Shown here in pieces: positions 25,802 to 34,708 of a stretch of DNA of 64,000 nucleotides. The translations under genes and the position numbers were made by a program. The stretch's first letter is position 1, and each line of letters opens with the position of its first letter. The DNA is from Litoreibacter ponti (GTDB taxonomy: Bacteria > Pseudomonadota > Alphaproteobacteria > Rhodobacterales > Rhodobacteraceae): positions 1,116,001-1,180,000 of the forward strand of contig NZ_QBKS01000001.1 of NCBI RefSeq assembly GCF_003054285.1, given 5' to 3'. The notes beneath the pieces were generated by a model. That model was not told the DNA's origin, searched no databases, and saw only the letters and a program-made list of their open reading frames with translations.

Positions 25802-25976
25802 CTGTCTGGTGTCCTTGTTTACATGTTGAACGTGAGGCCCCATATGCCCCATCACAAAGTCCAATTGAACCACTAAAATCGACCGCTTGCCGCCTTGCGG
25901 CCCCCATGGGCCGCGGATAGGGTGCGCGGCAACCCGAAAAGGCCCATCAGAGGCCCAGAAACGAAAAGGACCGCAG

Positions 25977-26297
25977 ATGTTCGTCACACCTGCTTACGCT
26001 CAGGCCGCCGGTGGCGGGGGCAGCACGCTCGCACAGTTTATCCCGCTGATCCTGATCTTCGCGATCATGTACTTCCTGCTGATCCGCCCTCAGCAAAAGA
26101 AGCTCAAGGAACACGCCGCCATGGTCGAGGCCGTGCGCCGCGGCGACCAGATCATCACCCAAGGCGGGATCGTGGGCAAAGTCGTCAAAGTGAAGGAAGA
26201 CGGCGAGGTCGAAGTGGAGATCGCCGATGGCGTCAAGGTCCGCGTGATCAAGTCCACCATCGCCACCGTTATGTCCAAGACCGAACCGGCGAAGTAG
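25977..26297 (+). CDS. yajC: Preprotein translocase subunit YajC
   Basis: A 106-residue protein with one N-terminal membrane helix (FIPLILIFAIMYFLLIRPQQ), the YajC signature RPQQKK, and a cytoplasmic domain with GGIVGKVVKV. It associates with SecDF. It stands 4 nt before secD. An AAAAGGA precedes the ATG. Confidence 0.95.
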   Translation: MFVTPAYAQAAGGGGSTLAQFIPLILIFAIMYFLLIRPQQKKLKEHAAMVEAVRRGDQIITQGGIVGKVVKVKEDGEVEVEIADGVKVRVIKSTIATVMSKTEPAK

Positions 26298-26301
26298 CAC
26301 C

Positions 26302-27972
26302 ATGATCCAGATGTCCACCTGGCAGCGCATCGTCGTTGTGCTGACGGTGCTGGTGGGGCTGACGCTCGCCATGCCCAACGGGTTCTACACCACCGTCGAG
26401 CGCCACAATGACGCCGTCGCGGCCATGGAGGGCGGCGCGCCCGCCACGCCAGAGCTGACCGCGGATGCCGCCGGGTGGCCAGGCGCCCTGCCCTCGTCGC
26501 TGGTCAATCTTGGCCTGGACCTGCGCGGCGGCGCGCATCTGCTGGCCGAGGTGCAGGTCGAGGACGTCTACGAGAGCCGCATGGACGGCTACTGGCTGCA
26601 GGTGCGCGACGCGCTGCGTGATGCACGCGACACGGTCGGCACAATCCGCCGCCAGCCCTCTGCCGGTGACGAGCTGAAGGTCAAGATCTCCAACCCCGCC
26701 GGGATGGCAGAGGCCGTGCGACTGGTCCGCGCCATTGCGACGCCGGTGGTCAACCTGACCGGCTCGTTTGACAATGACATCGAGGTCGAGGGCGCGGGCG
26801 ACATCCTGACCGTGCGGCTCAGCGAGGCCGAACAGCTCGCCACCAATGATCGCACCATGCAGCAATCGCTGGAGATCATCCGCCGCCGCGTCGACGAGGT
26901 CGGCACCCGCGAGCCGACGATCCAGCGCCAGGGCGAGCGCCGCATCCTGATCCAGGTGCCGGGCATCGGCTCTGCCACCGAGCTGAAAGAGATCATCGGA
27001 ACCACTGCCAAGCTGACCTTCCATCCTGTTATTGGCCGCACCCAGAACCCCAACGAGCGCACGACCGGGCGCCAGCTTCTGGTCCCGTCGATTGACCCGC
27101 AGGAGCAAGGCACCTTCTACATTCTCGAGCAGACCCCGGTCGTAACCGGCGAGGATCTGGCCGACGCGCAGCCTGCGTTTGACCAGAACGGCTTCCCGGC
27201 GGTGACCTTCCGCTTCAACCCATCGGGCGGGCGCGCCTTCGGCTTGTTTACGGCGGAAAATGTCGGCGCGCCTTTCGCGATCGTGCTGGATAACGAAGTG
27301 ATCTCCGCCCCCGTGATCCGAGAGCCGATCCTTGGTGGCTCCGGCCAGATCAGCGGCAACTTCACGGTGCCGGAATCGACGAACCTTGCCGTGCTGCTGC
27401 GCGCCGGTGCCCTGCCCGCCGAGATGACCTTCCTTGAAGAACGCACCATCGGACCCGAGCTGGGCCAGGACAGCATCGACGCGGGCAAGATCGCCACTGT
27501 TGTGGCATTCATTGCCGTGCTGATCTTCATGTTCCTCAGCTACGGCACGTTCGGGCTGTTTGCCAATGTGGCGCTGATCATCAACATCGGGCTGATCTTC
27601 GGTCTGCTGTCGCTCATCGGGGCCACGCTGACCCTACCCGGTATCGCGGGCATCGTGCTGACCGTGGGTATGGCCGTGGACGCCAACGTGCTTGTCTTCG
27701 AGCGTATCCGCGAGGAACTCAAGACCTCCAAAGGCCCCGCGCGGGCCATCGAGCTCGGCTACGAGAAGGCCCTGTCAGCCATTCTGGACGCCAACATCAC
27801 CACCTTTATCGTGGCGGTAATCCTGTTCGTGATGGGCTCCGGCCCGGTGCGCGGCTTCTCCATCACCCTTGGCCTCGGGATCATGACCTCGGTCTTCACC
27901 GCGCTCTACGTGACGCGGTTGATGATCGTGATCTGGTTCGAGCGCCGACGCCCCAAAACGATCGAGGTCTGA
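26302..27972 (+). CDS. secD: Protein translocase subunit SecD
   Basis: A 556-residue protein. One N-terminal helix is followed by a large periplasmic domain with LDLRGGAHLL and later FTVPESTNLAVLLRAGALPAEM. The C-terminal five helices contain GIVLTVGMAVDANVLVFERIREEL, the conserved proton-path region. With SecF it uses the proton motive force to complete Sec-dependent export. It lies between yajC and secF with 3-4 nt gaps, forming one operon. Confidence 0.97.
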   Translation: MIQMSTWQRIVVVLTVLVGLTLAMPNGFYTTVERHNDAVAAMEGGAPATPELTADAAGWPGALPSSLVNLGLDLRGGAHLLAEVQVEDVYESRMDGYWLQVRDALRDARDTVGTIRRQPSAGDELKVKISNPAGMAEAVRLVRAIATPVVNLTGSFDNDIEVEGAGDILTVRLSEAEQLATNDRTMQQSLEIIRRRVDEVGTREPTIQRQGERRILIQVPGIGSATELKEIIGTTAKLTFHPVIGRTQNPNERTTGRQLLVPSIDPQEQGTFYILEQTPVVTGEDLADAQPAFDQNGFPAVTFRFNPSGGRAFGLFTAENVGAPFAIVLDNEVISAPVIREPILGGSGQISGNFTVPESTNLAVLLRAGALPAEMTFLEERTIGPELGQDSIDAGKIATVVAFIAVLIFMFLSYGTFGLFANVALIINIGLIFGLLSLIGATLTLPGIAGIVLTVGMAVDANVLVFERIREELKTSKGPARAIELGYEKALSAILDANITTFIVAVILFVMGSGPVRGFSITLGLGIMTSVFTALYVTRLMIVIWFERRRPKTIEV

Positions 27973-27975
27973 GAC

Positions 27976-28989
27976 ATGCGTTTGAAACTTGTCCCCCAAC
28001 AAACCTCGTTCGACTTCTTCGGGAAATGGAAGCTGTGGCTGGGTATCTCTGCCCTGCTGATCGTGATCGGCTTCGCGTCCTTCATCATTCAGGGCCTGAA
28101 CTACGGCATCGACTTCCGTGGTGGTACAACGATCCGCACGGAAAGCACGCAAGCCGTCGATATCGGCGCTTACCGTGCGGCGCTTGAGCCCGCGGGGCTC
28201 GGCGACATCTCGATCACCGAGGTGTTCGATCCGACCTTCGGGCCGGAGCAAAACGTGGCCATGGTCCGTATCGAGGCGCAGGAAGGTGACGAAGCGGTGA
28301 CGCCTGCGACCATCCAAGCCGTCGAAAACGCGCTGCGCACCGTGGACCCCGACATGAAATTTCCATCGGTGGAATCCGTCGGCCCCAAAGTCTCCGGCGA
28401 GCTGATCCAGACCGCGGCCATCGCCGTGATCCTCGCCATCGCGGCGGTGCTGATCTACATCTGGCTGCGCTTCGAGTGGCAATTCGCACTCGGCGCCGTC
28501 GCGGCGCTGGTCCATGACGTGGTGCTGACACTGGGCATCTTCTCGGAGCTGCAGATCAAGTTCGACCTCGCCATTATCGCGGCGCTGCTGACTATCGTGG
28601 GCTACTCGATCAACGACACCGTGGTGGTGTTCGACCGGGTCCGCGAGAACTTGCGCAAGTACAAGACGAAGGATCTGTCAGAGGTCCTGAACCTCTCGAT
28701 CAACGAGACGCTGTCGCGGACGATGATGACCTCTGTCACGACCCTGCTGGCGCTGATTGCCCTGTTCATTCTTGGCGGCGATGTGATCCGCGGCTTCGTC
28801 TTCGCGATGATCTGGGGCATCATTGTCGGCACCTACTCGTCGATCTTCGTGGCCTCGACCATCCTGCTGTGGCTGGGCGTGAAGCGTGACTGGTCGAAGA
28901 AGGCGGTCACCACCGGCGGGCGCTACGACCACGTCGAACGACAGGCCGAGAAAGACGCCGCAAAGGACGCAGAGCGCGAAGACACTTAG
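27976..28989 (+). CDS. secF: Protein translocase subunit SecF
   Basis: A 337-residue protein with six membrane helices. It shows FDFFGKWKLW at the N-terminus, GIDFRGGT in the first periplasmic part and the conserved GYSINDTVVVFDRVREN helix region. It acts with SecD. The tail beyond the last helix is charged. Its stop overlaps that of a small convergent secreted-protein gene by 4 nt. Confidence 0.97.
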   Translation: MRLKLVPQQTSFDFFGKWKLWLGISALLIVIGFASFIIQGLNYGIDFRGGTTIRTESTQAVDIGAYRAALEPAGLGDISITEVFDPTFGPEQNVAMVRIEAQEGDEAVTPATIQAVENALRTVDPDMKFPSVESVGPKVSGELIQTAAIAVILAIAAVLIYIWLRFEWQFALGAVAALVHDVVLTLGIFSELQIKFDLAIIAALLTIVGYSINDTVVVFDRVRENLRKYKTKDLSEVLNLSINETLSRTMMTSVTTLLALIALFILGGDVIRGFVFAMIWGIIVGTYSSIFVASTILLWLGVKRDWSKKAVTTGGRYDHVERQAEKDAAKDAEREDT

Positions 28990-29279
28990 TAGTTGGAGCC
29001 CCAGGCGCCGGTCTTGGCTTTCTTCGCTTTCTCGCGCTGATATTGCGCTTCAAGCGCCAGGCGGCGTTGCCGCTCGGACAGGTCGGTGCGGGGAGCGGGC
29101 TCCGATACCTTTGGCGTCTCAGCGGACTTGAAAGCCGTCGTGCCATTCAGCCGCGTCCAGCCTTGCAGCTGAAAGCTGGAGCCGTTTTGCAGCGTCAGGG
29201 TATTTGATCCCGTCTCCGCGAAAGCAGCGGGACCAGCGGTCAGGGTGGCAAACATGGCCAGAGCAATGAAGTGTTTCAT
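28986..29279 (-). CDS. Small secreted protein of unknown function
   Basis: A 97-residue protein with a clear Sec signal peptide (MKHFIALAMFATLTAGPAAFA). The mature part has a beta-like segment LTLQNGSSFQLQGW and a highly basic, Lys/Arg-rich C-terminal helix ending GAWGSNY. The start at 29279 is chosen because the signal peptide begins there; the Shine-Dalgarno sequence is weak. It overlaps the secF stop. No homologous family was recognised. Confidence 0.65.
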   Translation of the reverse strand: MKHFIALAMFATLTAGPAAFAETGSNTLTLQNGSSFQLQGWTRLNGTTAFKSAETPKVSEPAPRTDLSERQRRLALEAQYQREKAKKAKTGAWGSNY

Positions 29280-29358
29280 GGAGTCTGGATGCACCAGGAC
29301 GCCGATCACACGCAAAGCACAGTTGCGCGACGCGCCGTGAGGTGATCCTTTCGGCGCC

Positions 29359-30120
29359 ATGGAAACGCTTCTCGCCCGCTTCGCCCCCGAGACCTCTGTG
29401 CCGGAGCTGGCGGCCCTCATGGCAGCCGCGATCATGGCGGGGCTCGTGCGCGGCTTTTCCGGGTTCGGCACCGCGATGGTCTACATGCCCGTGGCGGGTC
29501 AGGTGCTGCCGCCGGTCTGGGCGGTTACCACCATGGTCGTGATGGATGCCATAGGCCCGCTGCCCAATGTCCCGCGCGCCCTGCGCGACGGCAAGCCGCG
29601 CGATGTCGCACGGATTGCACTTGGCATGCTGGTGATGACCCCCGTGGGGCTCTATGCGCTGCGCACCATGCCGCCGGAGGCGTTTCGCTACACGGTCTCC
29701 GTTGTGACGCTTGGCCTGCTGGTGCTGCTGGTGGGCGGGCTGCGCTACCGCGGCGCGCTGACGCCGCGGCTGCTATACGTCACGGGCGGTGTGGGTGGGC
29801 TCTTTGGTGGGGCGACGGGTCTCGCCGGGCCGCCGGTGATCATGCTCTACATGGCCTCGCTGGAGATAACCAAAGTGATCCGCGCCAACCTGCTGCTGGT
29901 GCTAGTCTGCGCCGATGCGATCGTTCTGGGCCTGCTGGCGCTCACCGGCGAGCTGCGATCCAGCGCCATCGCCCTAGGGCTGGCGGTCATGGGCCCCTAC
30001 CTGCTGGCAAACATCGCTGGCGCCGCTATGTTCAACCCCGACCGTGCGGTGCTCTACCGCCGCGTGGCCTATGTGATCATCGCGGCCTCCGCCCTGTCGG
30101 GGCTGCCTTTGTGGGACTGA
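29359..30120 (+). CDS. TauE/SafE family membrane transporter
   Basis: A 253-residue membrane protein with about eight helices. The repeated motif GLVRGFSGFGTAMVYMP in the first half and GGLFGGATGLAGPPVI in the second is characteristic of TauE/SafE-type sulfite or organic anion exporters. The substrate cannot be told. It is followed 12 nt later by the Mth938-like gene. Confidence 0.87.
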   Translation: METLLARFAPETSVPELAALMAAAIMAGLVRGFSGFGTAMVYMPVAGQVLPPVWAVTTMVVMDAIGPLPNVPRALRDGKPRDVARIALGMLVMTPVGLYALRTMPPEAFRYTVSVVTLGLLVLLVGGLRYRGALTPRLLYVTGGVGGLFGGATGLAGPPVIMLYMASLEITKVIRANLLLVLVCADAIVLGLLALTGELRSSAIALGLAVMGPYLLANIAGAAMFNPDRAVLYRRVAYVIIAASALSGLPLWD

Positions 30121-30132
30121 AGAGAGACGACC

Positions 30133-30486
30133 ATGCGACTGACCGAGATCAGCTATGACAACGCGCCGCCCGTCGAAGGCTACGGGCCCGGCTTCTTCCG
30201 GATCGGCGGCGAGGTGGTCGAAGGTGGGGTTTTGCTGCTGCCATCCGAGCGCTTTTCGTGGGCCGGGTTTGAGGACAGCGCGACGATCATCAGCCGTGCC
30301 GAAAAGCTCGACGTTCTTTTCATCGGCACCGGGGCGGAGATCGCGCATATCCCACCCGCCCTGCGAGACGCGCTGGAGGGTGCCGGCATCGGGGTCGAGA
30401 TCATGGCCACCCCCACCGCCTGCCGCACCTACAACGTGCTGCTGTCCGAGGGTCGCCGCATCGGCGCCGCGCTGATCCCGGTGTAA
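30133..30486 (+). CDS. Mth938-like domain protein (DUF498)
   Basis: A 117-residue soluble protein with the family core VVEGGVLLLPSERFSWAGFED, LFIGTGAEIAHIP and MATPTACRTYNVLLSEGR. This family often sits beside secDF in alphaproteobacteria; here a transporter gene has come between. The biochemical function is unknown. Confidence 0.88.
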   Translation: MRLTEISYDNAPPVEGYGPGFFRIGGEVVEGGVLLLPSERFSWAGFEDSATIISRAEKLDVLFIGTGAEIAHIPPALRDALEGAGIGVEIMATPTACRTYNVLLSEGRRIGAALIPV

Positions 30487-30516
30487 GCGCAAGGTCGATG
30501 GACCAGGGCGGTCGGC

Positions 30517-31080
30517 TCAGCGGTAGTCAGCGCGCTCCTGGGTCATGGCGCTCAGCTTCGCATCGGCGCTTCTCTCGAGCGTCAGCTCATCCATCATACC
30601 CATCTCGTCGAGCGTAACCGCGCCCTTCGTGACGAATGCTTCCTGCCCCGTCGCGGTCAGACGGAAATTCTCGAAGGTGAAGCCGGTCTCGGTCTCAGTA
30701 ATCCGGCGCCCGTATTGCCAGACGCGGCCCTTTTCGTTCTTTGCCGTGTAGCGGCATTCGCCGACAACGCGGAAGCAATTATGCGGCGTGTAGGTCGTGA
30801 CCTTGCCGCCCGGGCGCGTGAGCGACAGCATGCGGCCGTCGCTGTCATAGCGCGCGGTGCCGTAGAGCCCGCCATCAAGCCCCTTGCCCCGCCCGTTCCA
30901 GTACGTGACGACATAGACGCCGTCCTGCTCTCCTTCGAAATGGTGGGTGCGCCGCGTGCCGTCGGAGACAAGATATGTGACGGATGAGCCCGGCGCGATC
31001 TCTGCCATCTGAATGCGGATATCGGCCTGGGCCGTTTGCGTCAGGCACGCGCAAACCCCTGCCAGTAGAAGATATTTCAT
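30517..31080 (-). CDS. Secreted protein of unknown function
   Basis: A 187-residue protein with a Sec signal peptide (MKYLLLAGVCACLTQTAQA). The mature domain is beta-rich with repeated Gly-Tyr-Asp patterns (GLYGTARYDSDGRMLSL) and two Cys (HNCFRVVGECRY) that could form a disulfide. No family was recognised. It is convergent with the Mth938-like gene and divergent from the TspO-like gene. Confidence 0.7.
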   Translation of the reverse strand: MKYLLLAGVCACLTQTAQADIRIQMAEIAPGSSVTYLVSDGTRRTHHFEGEQDGVYVVTYWNGRGKGLDGGLYGTARYDSDGRMLSLTRPGGKVTTYTPHNCFRVVGECRYTAKNEKGRVWQYGRRITETETGFTFENFRLTATGQEAFVTKGAVTLDEMGMMDELTLERSADAKLSAMTQERADYR

Positions 31081-31170
31081 ATCTGTCTCCGATCGATGCG
31101 GTTGAAGCAGGTCCGTCCCGCCTTAAATCTGGCAGACCCAGCCCGGCCTTGTCAAAGGAGCCCTGCCCCC

Positions 31171-31863
31171 ATGAAAGCCATTCTGCTGCTTGTCGCCGCC
31201 ATTGCCTTCGGCATTGCGCCCTTCGTGACCGAAGGTTTTGCGGGCTTCCGCCCCGACCAGTTCCCGGTCCCCCAGGATGACGCGCCGGTGCAGCCTGCGG
31301 GCTACGCCTTCTCGATCTGGTCGGTGATCTATGTGTGGCTGCTTCTCTCTGCCGTGGTCGGCGTGTGGCGGCACCGCGACGATGCAGCCTGGGACGCGGC
31401 GCGGGTGCCGATGATTGTCTCGCTGTGCGTCGGCGCGTTCTGGATCAAGGTCGCGACCCTGTCGGTGATCTGGGCAACGGTGCTGATATGGGTCATGCTG
31501 CTGGGGGCGCTCTGGGCGCTGATCGCGGGCCGCACCATCACCCCCGGCTGGGAATTCTCCTGGCCCACGGGATTATATGCAGGCTGGCTGACGGCGGCTT
31601 CCTGCGTCTCCATCGGGCTTTTGGGTGCGGGATACGGCTTTGGCCCTGCACAGAGCTGGGCCATCGCCATGATCCTTGTCGCCCTCGTTCTGGGCGTCAC
31701 CGTGCTGCGCGCATCGGGCATCTGGACCTACGGCGTGGCGCTTGCATGGGCGCTGATCGGCATTCTTGTCGCCAACGGGATGAGCGTGGTAGGCGGACTG
31801 GCCCTTGGCGGCGCTGTGGTGATTGCAGCACTGACGTTGAGGCAGTTGCGCCCGGCGGCCTGA
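31171..31863 (+). CDS. TspO/MBR-like (tryptophan-rich sensory) membrane protein
   Basis: A 230-residue membrane protein with seven or so hydrophobic segments, the first possibly a signal anchor. PAGYAFSIWSVIYVWLLLSA resembles the conserved YAFSIWxxIY stretch of tryptophan-rich sensory proteins. The rest is Trp-rich. The role is unknown; TspO proteins bind tetrapyrroles. The ATG at 31171 has AAGGAG 10 nt upstream. Confidence 0.6.
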   Translation: MKAILLLVAAIAFGIAPFVTEGFAGFRPDQFPVPQDDAPVQPAGYAFSIWSVIYVWLLLSAVVGVWRHRDDAAWDAARVPMIVSLCVGAFWIKVATLSVIWATVLIWVMLLGALWALIAGRTITPGWEFSWPTGLYAGWLTAASCVSIGLLGAGYGFGPAQSWAIAMILVALVLGVTVLRASGIWTYGVALAWALIGILVANGMSVVGGLALGGAVVIAALTLRQLRPAA

Positions 31864-31923
31864 GCACGCTTTACGGCTTGCCCCGATCCGCCTAACACTG
31901 CGCCAAAAAGGGCGGTCCGCACC

Positions 31924-32709
31924 ATGCGCATTCTCATCACCAATGACGACGGTATCAACGCGCCGGGGCTGAAAGTCCTCGAAGACATCGCGGCAGAGGT
32001 CGCGGGCCCGGGTGGCGAGGTCTGGGTCGTGGCCCCCGCTTTCGAGAAATCGGGCGTGGCCCATTGCATCAACTACGCCCACCCCACCATGATCGTGCAG
32101 ATGGACGAGCGCCGCTTCGCCGCCGAAGGCGCACCGGCCGATTGCGTGCTGGCGGGCGTGCACGAGGTCATGGGCCTCGCCCGGCCGGACCTGATCCTGT
32201 CGGGCGTGAACAAGGGCAACAATTCCGCCGAGAACACCGTCTATTCCGGCACCATCGGCGCGGCCATGGAGGGTGCGCTGCAAGGCGTGAAATCGATCGC
32301 GCTGTCGCAATTCTACGGGCCCGCCAACCTGAGCCTCGACAACCCGTTCGAAGCGGCGGCGCAGCACGGCGCGGCACTTATACAAAAGCTGCTCGATCAC
32401 GGCTCCTGGGGTGGTGAGACCTACCAGACCTTCTACAATATCAACTTTCCGCCTGTCGCCGGAGCGGACGTCAAAGGCCACCGTGTCGTGGCGCAGGGCC
32501 TGCGGCCTTCGGGCGGGTTCGGCGTGGAAAGCCACCTGCCACCGAACGGGCGCAAATACCTCTGGATCAAGGGCAACCCGCAAAATGTGGACTCGGGCGA
32601 GAATACGGATGCCACTGTCAACCTCGAGGGCTGGATCTCGGTCACCCCCATGCGCTGCGACCTGACCGCCCACGATCTGCTGGCGGAGCTGGAGGCCAGC
32701 TTGGGATGA
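31924..32709 (+). CDS. surE: 5'/3'-nucleotidase SurE
   Basis: A 261-residue protein beginning MRILITNDDGINAPG, with the metal-binding DD motif, PAFEKSGVAHCIN and GVNKGNN, all SurE signatures. It dephosphorylates nucleoside monophosphates and is linked to stationary-phase survival. Its stop overlaps the pcm start (ATGA), the usual surE-pcm coupling. Confidence 0.96.
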   Translation: MRILITNDDGINAPGLKVLEDIAAEVAGPGGEVWVVAPAFEKSGVAHCINYAHPTMIVQMDERRFAAEGAPADCVLAGVHEVMGLARPDLILSGVNKGNNSAENTVYSGTIGAAMEGALQGVKSIALSQFYGPANLSLDNPFEAAAQHGAALIQKLLDHGSWGGETYQTFYNINFPPVAGADVKGHRVVAQGLRPSGGFGVESHLPPNGRKYLWIKGNPQNVDSGENTDATVNLEGWISVTPMRCDLTAHDLLAELEASLG

Positions 32710-33356
32710 CCGAGGCCGACGCAGAGGCGGAGCGCAAGATGCAGTTCCTCTACGCCCTGCGCTCCAAGGGTGTGATGGACCCGCGCGTGTTGACGGCGAT
32801 GGAGAAGGTCGACCGCGGCCGCTTCGTCACCGGCACCTTCGCCGACCGCGCCTACGAGGACATGCCCCTGCCGATCTCCTGCGGGCAGACGATCTCGCAG
32901 CCCTCCGTCGTCGGCCTGATGACCCAGGCGCTGGACGTGCAGCCGCGCGACAAGGTGCTGGAGGTCGGAACGGGCTCCGGTTACCAGGCGGCGGTGCTCA
33001 GCCACCTCGCCCGCCGGGTCTATTCCGTCGACCGCCACGCGGCCCTGACGCGCCTGGTGCGCAAGCTCTTTCAAGAGCTCGACATCACCAATGTGACCAT
33101 CGTCACCGGCGACGGCAGCTTCGGGCTGCCCGAGCAGGCTCCGTTCGACCGTATCCTGGTCACCGCAGCCGCCGAAGATCCGCCCGGTCCCCTCTTGGCG
33201 CAATTGCGCGAGGGGGGTATCATGGTGGTGCCCGTGGGCCAGTCCGACGCGGTGCAGAGCCTTATCAAGGTGAGCCGCACGGCCCAAGGGTTTGATTACG
33301 AAGAACTAATGCCCGTCCGCTTTGTACCTTTATTGGAAGGTTTGGGGCAGGACTGA
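32706..33356 (+). CDS. pcm: Protein-L-isoaspartate O-methyltransferase
   Basis: A 216-residue SAM-dependent methyltransferase. LPISCGQTISQPSVVGLMTQAL is the substrate-binding loop and VLEVGTGSGYQAAVL is SAM motif I; RILVTAAAEDPPGPLLAQL follows. It repairs isoaspartyl residues in aged proteins. It is coupled to surE and lies 47 nt before nlpD. Confidence 0.96.
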   Translation: MTEADAEAERKMQFLYALRSKGVMDPRVLTAMEKVDRGRFVTGTFADRAYEDMPLPISCGQTISQPSVVGLMTQALDVQPRDKVLEVGTGSGYQAAVLSHLARRVYSVDRHAALTRLVRKLFQELDITNVTIVTGDGSFGLPEQAPFDRILVTAAAEDPPGPLLAQLREGGIMVVPVGQSDAVQSLIKVSRTAQGFDYEELMPVRFVPLLEGLGQD

Positions 33357-33403
33357 AACCATAAAAGCCCAGATATAAGGGCCGTGGATTGAGGATGAGG
33401 AAG

Positions 33404-34561
33404 ATGCGGAACCCCCGTTTCAGCAAGTTGTTGCCTATGGTAGCGCTCGGATTTGGGCTGGCGGCCTGTGACAGCAATGTCGGCACGCGGCTTGCGAACC
33501 TGGATTTGGACCTGCGCGGCACCGCCGGGGGGCTTGATACCTCCAGCGCGGCGCGCACCGCCACCCAGAACCGCCCGCGCCCGGATGCGCGCGGCATCAT
33601 TTCGTACCCGAACTACCAGGTGGCGGTGGCAGAGCGCGGCGACACGGTCGCTGATGTGGCCACCCGGATCGGGGTGAACCCGCAGGATCTGGCGAGCTAC
33701 AATGGCCTGCGCCCTACCGACAAGCTCAACAAGGGCGAGGTGCTCGCGCTGCGCAGCCCGGTCACTGCGGCCCCTGCGCCGGGCGACGAGACCCGCCCGC
33801 TCGATATCACTCAGATCGCCACGACAGCCATCGGTCGCGCGCCCCAGACGCCGGGCGCCGACGCCGCGCCGCGGGTCGACGGGCCAGAGCCGATCCGCCA
33901 TCAGGTCGCGCGCGGCGAGACTGCCTATTCGATCGCCCGGCTCTACAATGTCTCGGCCCGCTCGCTGGCGGACTGGAACGGGCTTGGCGCCGATCTTGAG
34001 GTGCGCGAAGGCCAGTATCTGCTGATCCCGGTGGCGCTCGACGGCACGCAAACCGTCAAGGCCGCCCCGGTCGAAACTGCCGCGGTGATCACACCGGGCG
34101 CGGGCACGCCCACGCCGCCTCCGCCCTCTGCCGTGAAACCCCTGCCCGACGAGAAGATCGAACCCAAGCAGACCGCCGCCCCTGCGGCTGCGGCCCCGAA
34201 AGCCACGGCTGCGCCGAAGCTGCTAACGCCCGTGTCAGGCGAAGTTCTGCGCCCCTACAAGAAGCGCAGCAATGAGGGCATCGACATCGCGGCCTCTGCC
34301 GGAACGCCCGTGAAGGCCGCCGCCGATGGCGAGGTCGCCGCGATCACCCGCGATACCGATCAGGTACCGATCCTCGTGCTGCGCCACCCCGGCAATCTGC
34401 TGACGGTCTATGCCAATATCTCCGACATCACGGTGAAGAAGGGCGACAAGGTCAGCCGCGGAAAGTCCATCGCCAAGGTCGGCAAGGGCGATCCCAGCTT
34501 CCTGCATTTCGAGGTTCGCGAAGGCTTTGAAAGCGTCAATCCGGCGCCATTCCTGAAGTAG
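33404..34561 (+). CDS. nlpD: NlpD-like lipoprotein with LysM and M23 domains
   Basis: About 385 residues from the ATG at 33404; ATG 33395 and TTG 33389 are alternatives. The signal peptide ends in lipobox LAAC (Cys22). Two LysM modules occur near residues 70-115 (VAERGDTVADVATRIGVNPQDLA) and 165-210 (VARGETAYSIARLYNVS), then a Pro/Ala-rich linker and a C-terminal LytM/M23-like domain (RSNEGIDIAASAGTPVKAAADGEV, ending with LHFEVREG). The first zinc His is replaced: the usual HxGxD reads EGIDI, so this is probably a degenerate, amidase-activating LytM factor like NlpD/EnvC. Confidence 0.88.
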   Translation: MRNPRFSKLLPMVALGFGLAACDSNVGTRLANLDLDLRGTAGGLDTSSAARTATQNRPRPDARGIISYPNYQVAVAERGDTVADVATRIGVNPQDLASYNGLRPTDKLNKGEVLALRSPVTAAPAPGDETRPLDITQIATTAIGRAPQTPGADAAPRVDGPEPIRHQVARGETAYSIARLYNVSARSLADWNGLGADLEVREGQYLLIPVALDGTQTVKAAPVETAAVITPGAGTPTPPPPSAVKPLPDEKIEPKQTAAPAAAAPKATAAPKLLTPVSGEVLRPYKKRSNEGIDIAASAGTPVKAAADGEVAAITRDTDQVPILVLRHPGNLLTVYANISDITVKKGDKVSRGKSIAKVGKGDPSFLHFEVREGFESVNPAPFLK

Positions 34562-34584
34562 ACCGCTCGCCATTCAAACACCAG

Positions 34585-34611
34585 AAAAGGCGCAGCGATG
34601 CGCCTTTTTTT
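34585..34611 (+). terminator. Rho-independent terminator after nlpD
   Basis: Stem AAAGGCGCA / TGCGCCTTT with a GCGA loop and a run of seven T, ending 24-50 nt after the nlpD stop codon. Confidence 0.9.
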
Positions 34612-34708
34612 CTGCGCGCGATTGGCGTCAGGAATAGATTACCTAGCGTCAACGCAAACCCTCTGGCATGCTCCGTCTCCTAAGAGACAAGAATTCAGGG
34701 AGAGACAC